This document shows, piece by piece, positions 12,595-13,556 of a DNA stretch of 13,556 nt. Made by a program: the position numbers and the translations under genes. Positions within the stretch are counted from its first letter, which is position 1. Every line of letters begins with the position of its first letter. The notes under the pieces are model-generated. The model made no database searches, was not told the origin of the DNA, and saw only the letters and a program-made list of their open reading frames with translations. The stretch covers positions 1 to 13,556 of the forward strand of contig CAYVKO010000015.1 of NCBI GenBank assembly GCA_964452185.1, in the 5' to 3' direction. This DNA is from SW-6-46-9 sp964452185 (GTDB lineage Bacteria > Patescibacteriota > Minisyncoccia > Phycocordibacterales > SW-6-46-9).

Positions 12595-12740
12595 ACTTAA
12601 ATTTTTTACAAAGAAGCCTTCCGGCTTTCTTGGTTAACGTATAAAGGTATGCAATTAAATCCTTAATTGAAGTGTACCATTCTACTTGAGACGAAGGGTG
12701 GATAAGTATCAAAATTATCTTTGAAGAGAACCATTATAAA
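12595..12740 (-). promoter_or_regulatory. leader/promoter region of the binding protein-kinase operon
   Basis: Non-coding by appearance. On the minus strand it begins with TATAAT (12733-12738, no clear -35), directly after the terminator of the lipoprotein gene, implying a leader of about 130 bases. Near its 3' end is a hairpin with arms AAGCC/GGCTT and a GGAA (GNRA-type) loop (centred on 12619-12622), extendable with a bulge to 12611-12631, then TTCTTTGT. That resembles a weak terminator or attenuator just before the start codon. No known riboswitch class recognised. Confidence 0.35.
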
Positions 12741-12773
12741 TAAAAATTGCCAAGAGGCGAGAAGCCCCTTGGC
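12741..12773 (-). terminator. Rho-independent terminator of the lipoprotein gene
   Basis: Inverted repeat GCCAAGAGGC / GCCCCTTGGC (12749-12758 with 12764-12773, one A-C mismatch), loop of 5, followed on the minus strand by AATTTTTA. Begins 11 bases after the stop codon at 12785. Confidence 0.88.
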
Positions 12774-12784
12774 GTAAAAAGTGA

Positions 12785-13483
12785 TTAATCGATATCTCCG
12801 GCATTGAAATCGATCGAATTTACCCACGTGCCATGCTTACCGCCGTGGTAAATCCAACCCCACCATTCATAGGAAAGGTTGTAGTTGTTAAAGTACTGCC
12901 CGAATAGATCTACCGACCCATCACAGCTTGCAGTACCTGATTTGTCGCAGTTGTAATCCTGCGTACCAACAAATCCGTTGGTTTTCCAATCCGGATTATC
13001 CTTCAGGTCTCCTGTAATTTCTGCGTGATATCCGCCTTGCGAGGTACCGGATTCATCTCCTTCAAGCATGCCATCTTCGCGCTTGTCTCCGGGTTGTCCG
13101 GGTGTTCCTTGACCTTCGAATGCATCAAACTGCATCTCGAAGCGGGAAATAACACAGTATGTGTCTTCTCCCGTCTCCCAAGCCTGGACGTGCTGTAGAT
13201 AATCAACTTGCGCCCACCAGGTGCCGGTACCAAACCCGGAATCAATACTATTTTTCACCTCTCGTTTTATATTGATTACCGGAGCACCTTTCGCGTCACA
13301 TTGCGAAGCATTCACATGCTTCCCTACGTTCAGCTTCAGAGGCTTTTTCGCTTTGCCTGACTTCTGCGCTTGAGAAACCTTCGAGTCCTCATTCGCATCA
13401 GCAGTTGGCGCCGGGGCAGAATCACAACCGATCATAAATATCATGACCGAAACGACAGAAAGAATACTAATAAGCCTGTACAT
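12785..13483 (-). CDS. lipoprotein of unknown function, rich in Trp/Tyr/Gly/Asp
   Basis: 232 residues from the ATG at 13481-13483. Signal peptide MYRLISILSVVSVMIFMIGC with a lipobox-like FMIGC, so lipid attachment at Cys20 is likely, followed by an Ala/Asp/Ser/Lys linker to about residue 50. The mature domain has four further cysteines (in SQCDAKG, DTYCVIS, DYNCDK and ASCDGS), probably two disulfides. Its aromatic beta-type blocks include TGTWWAQVDYLQHVQAWETG, GGYHAEITGDL, and a C-terminal SYEWWGWIYHGGKHGTW. The pattern 'W..YD/Y...VQ.WETG.D.YC' resembles uncharacterised secreted proteins I recall from Chloroflexi and Patescibacteria; no function is assigned. Start choice: AAAGG six bases before this ATG is the only clear Shine-Dalgarno in the window, and it places the signal peptide at the N-terminus. 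The frame is open 22 codons further up to 13549, which would bury the signal peptide. Transcribed alone. Confidence 0.85.
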   Translation of the reverse strand: MYRLISILSVVSVMIFMIGCDSAPAPTADANEDSKVSQAQKSGKAKKPLKLNVGKHVNASQCDAKGAPVINIKREVKNSIDSGFGTGTWWAQVDYLQHVQAWETGEDTYCVISRFEMQFDAFEGQGTPGQPGDKREDGMLEGDESGTSQGGYHAEITGDLKDNPDWKTNGFVGTQDYNCDKSGTASCDGSVDLFGQYFNNYNLSYEWWGWIYHGGKHGTWVNSIDFNAGDID

Positions 13484-13556
13484 ATAAGACCTTTGCTGAT
13501 ATTGAAAAAGAACGAAATGACCATATTTGGCCGCTAAAAATACTCTCACAAATTTA

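Noticed and set aside
13484..13549. Longer form of the lipoprotein starting at 13549
   Set aside because: It would place 22 residues before a good lipoprotein signal peptide, while AAAGG sits at the right distance from the ATG at 13483.

Overview
The window looks like a chromosomal segment of a bacterium of the Candidate Phyla Radiation (Patescibacteria), most likely a Parcubacteria/Paceibacteria-type lineage. This assignment is an inference with no database search behind it. It rests on the gene mix: a vitamin K epoxide reductase (VKOR) homologue without a thioredoxin domain, an exported protein with the motif TECVQAGNPVMESHPRQC, a short-protein family (two tandem copies here) resembling one I recall as recurrent in Parcubacteria, many small exported proteins held by a single N-terminal membrane segment, tight intergenic gaps, and almost no Shine-Dalgarno sequences. 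TGA is read as a stop, so the standard bacterial code fits.

Layout, all on the minus strand unless stated. Positions 1-1053 hold an anchored M23 peptidase and a downstream anchored protein cut by the window edge. 1146-2285 is a P-loop NTPase fused to a CYTH-like domain (TTD14-like), with its own promoter and terminator. 2398-5448 holds a VKOR homologue followed by two tandem M14 carboxypeptidase paralogues. The first of these has lost two catalytic-site residues; the second keeps them. 5449-5610 is intergenic and carries an orphan terminator-like hairpin pointing the other way (plus). 5611-6414 is a six-cysteine anchored protein and 6511-6792 a stand-alone chorismate mutase. 6902-8140 holds two tandem paralogues of unknown function, each with its own promoter, leader and terminator. 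From a shared divergent promoter region at about 8185-8254 the plus strand takes over, with a small protein resembling the RNA polymerase alpha C-terminal domain (8296-8664) and an SH3b-L,D-transpeptidase (8739-9641). Converging on it from the right is a minus-strand operon of an ABC_sub_bind-type binding protein (11509-12594) and a sensor histidine kinase (9682-11484). The window ends with a lipoprotein of unknown function (12785-13483).

Functionally the window is dominated by the cell envelope. Peptidoglycan or peptide-processing enzymes (M23, M14 pair, L,D-transpeptidase) share the neighbourhood with a disulfide-forming VKOR and several exported proteins with even numbers of cysteines, which could be its clients. 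The binding protein plus kinase look like a ligand-sensing module with no transporter in view. There are no tRNA, rRNA, CRISPR, insertion sequence or phage genes. No intergenic stretch exceeds 200 bases.
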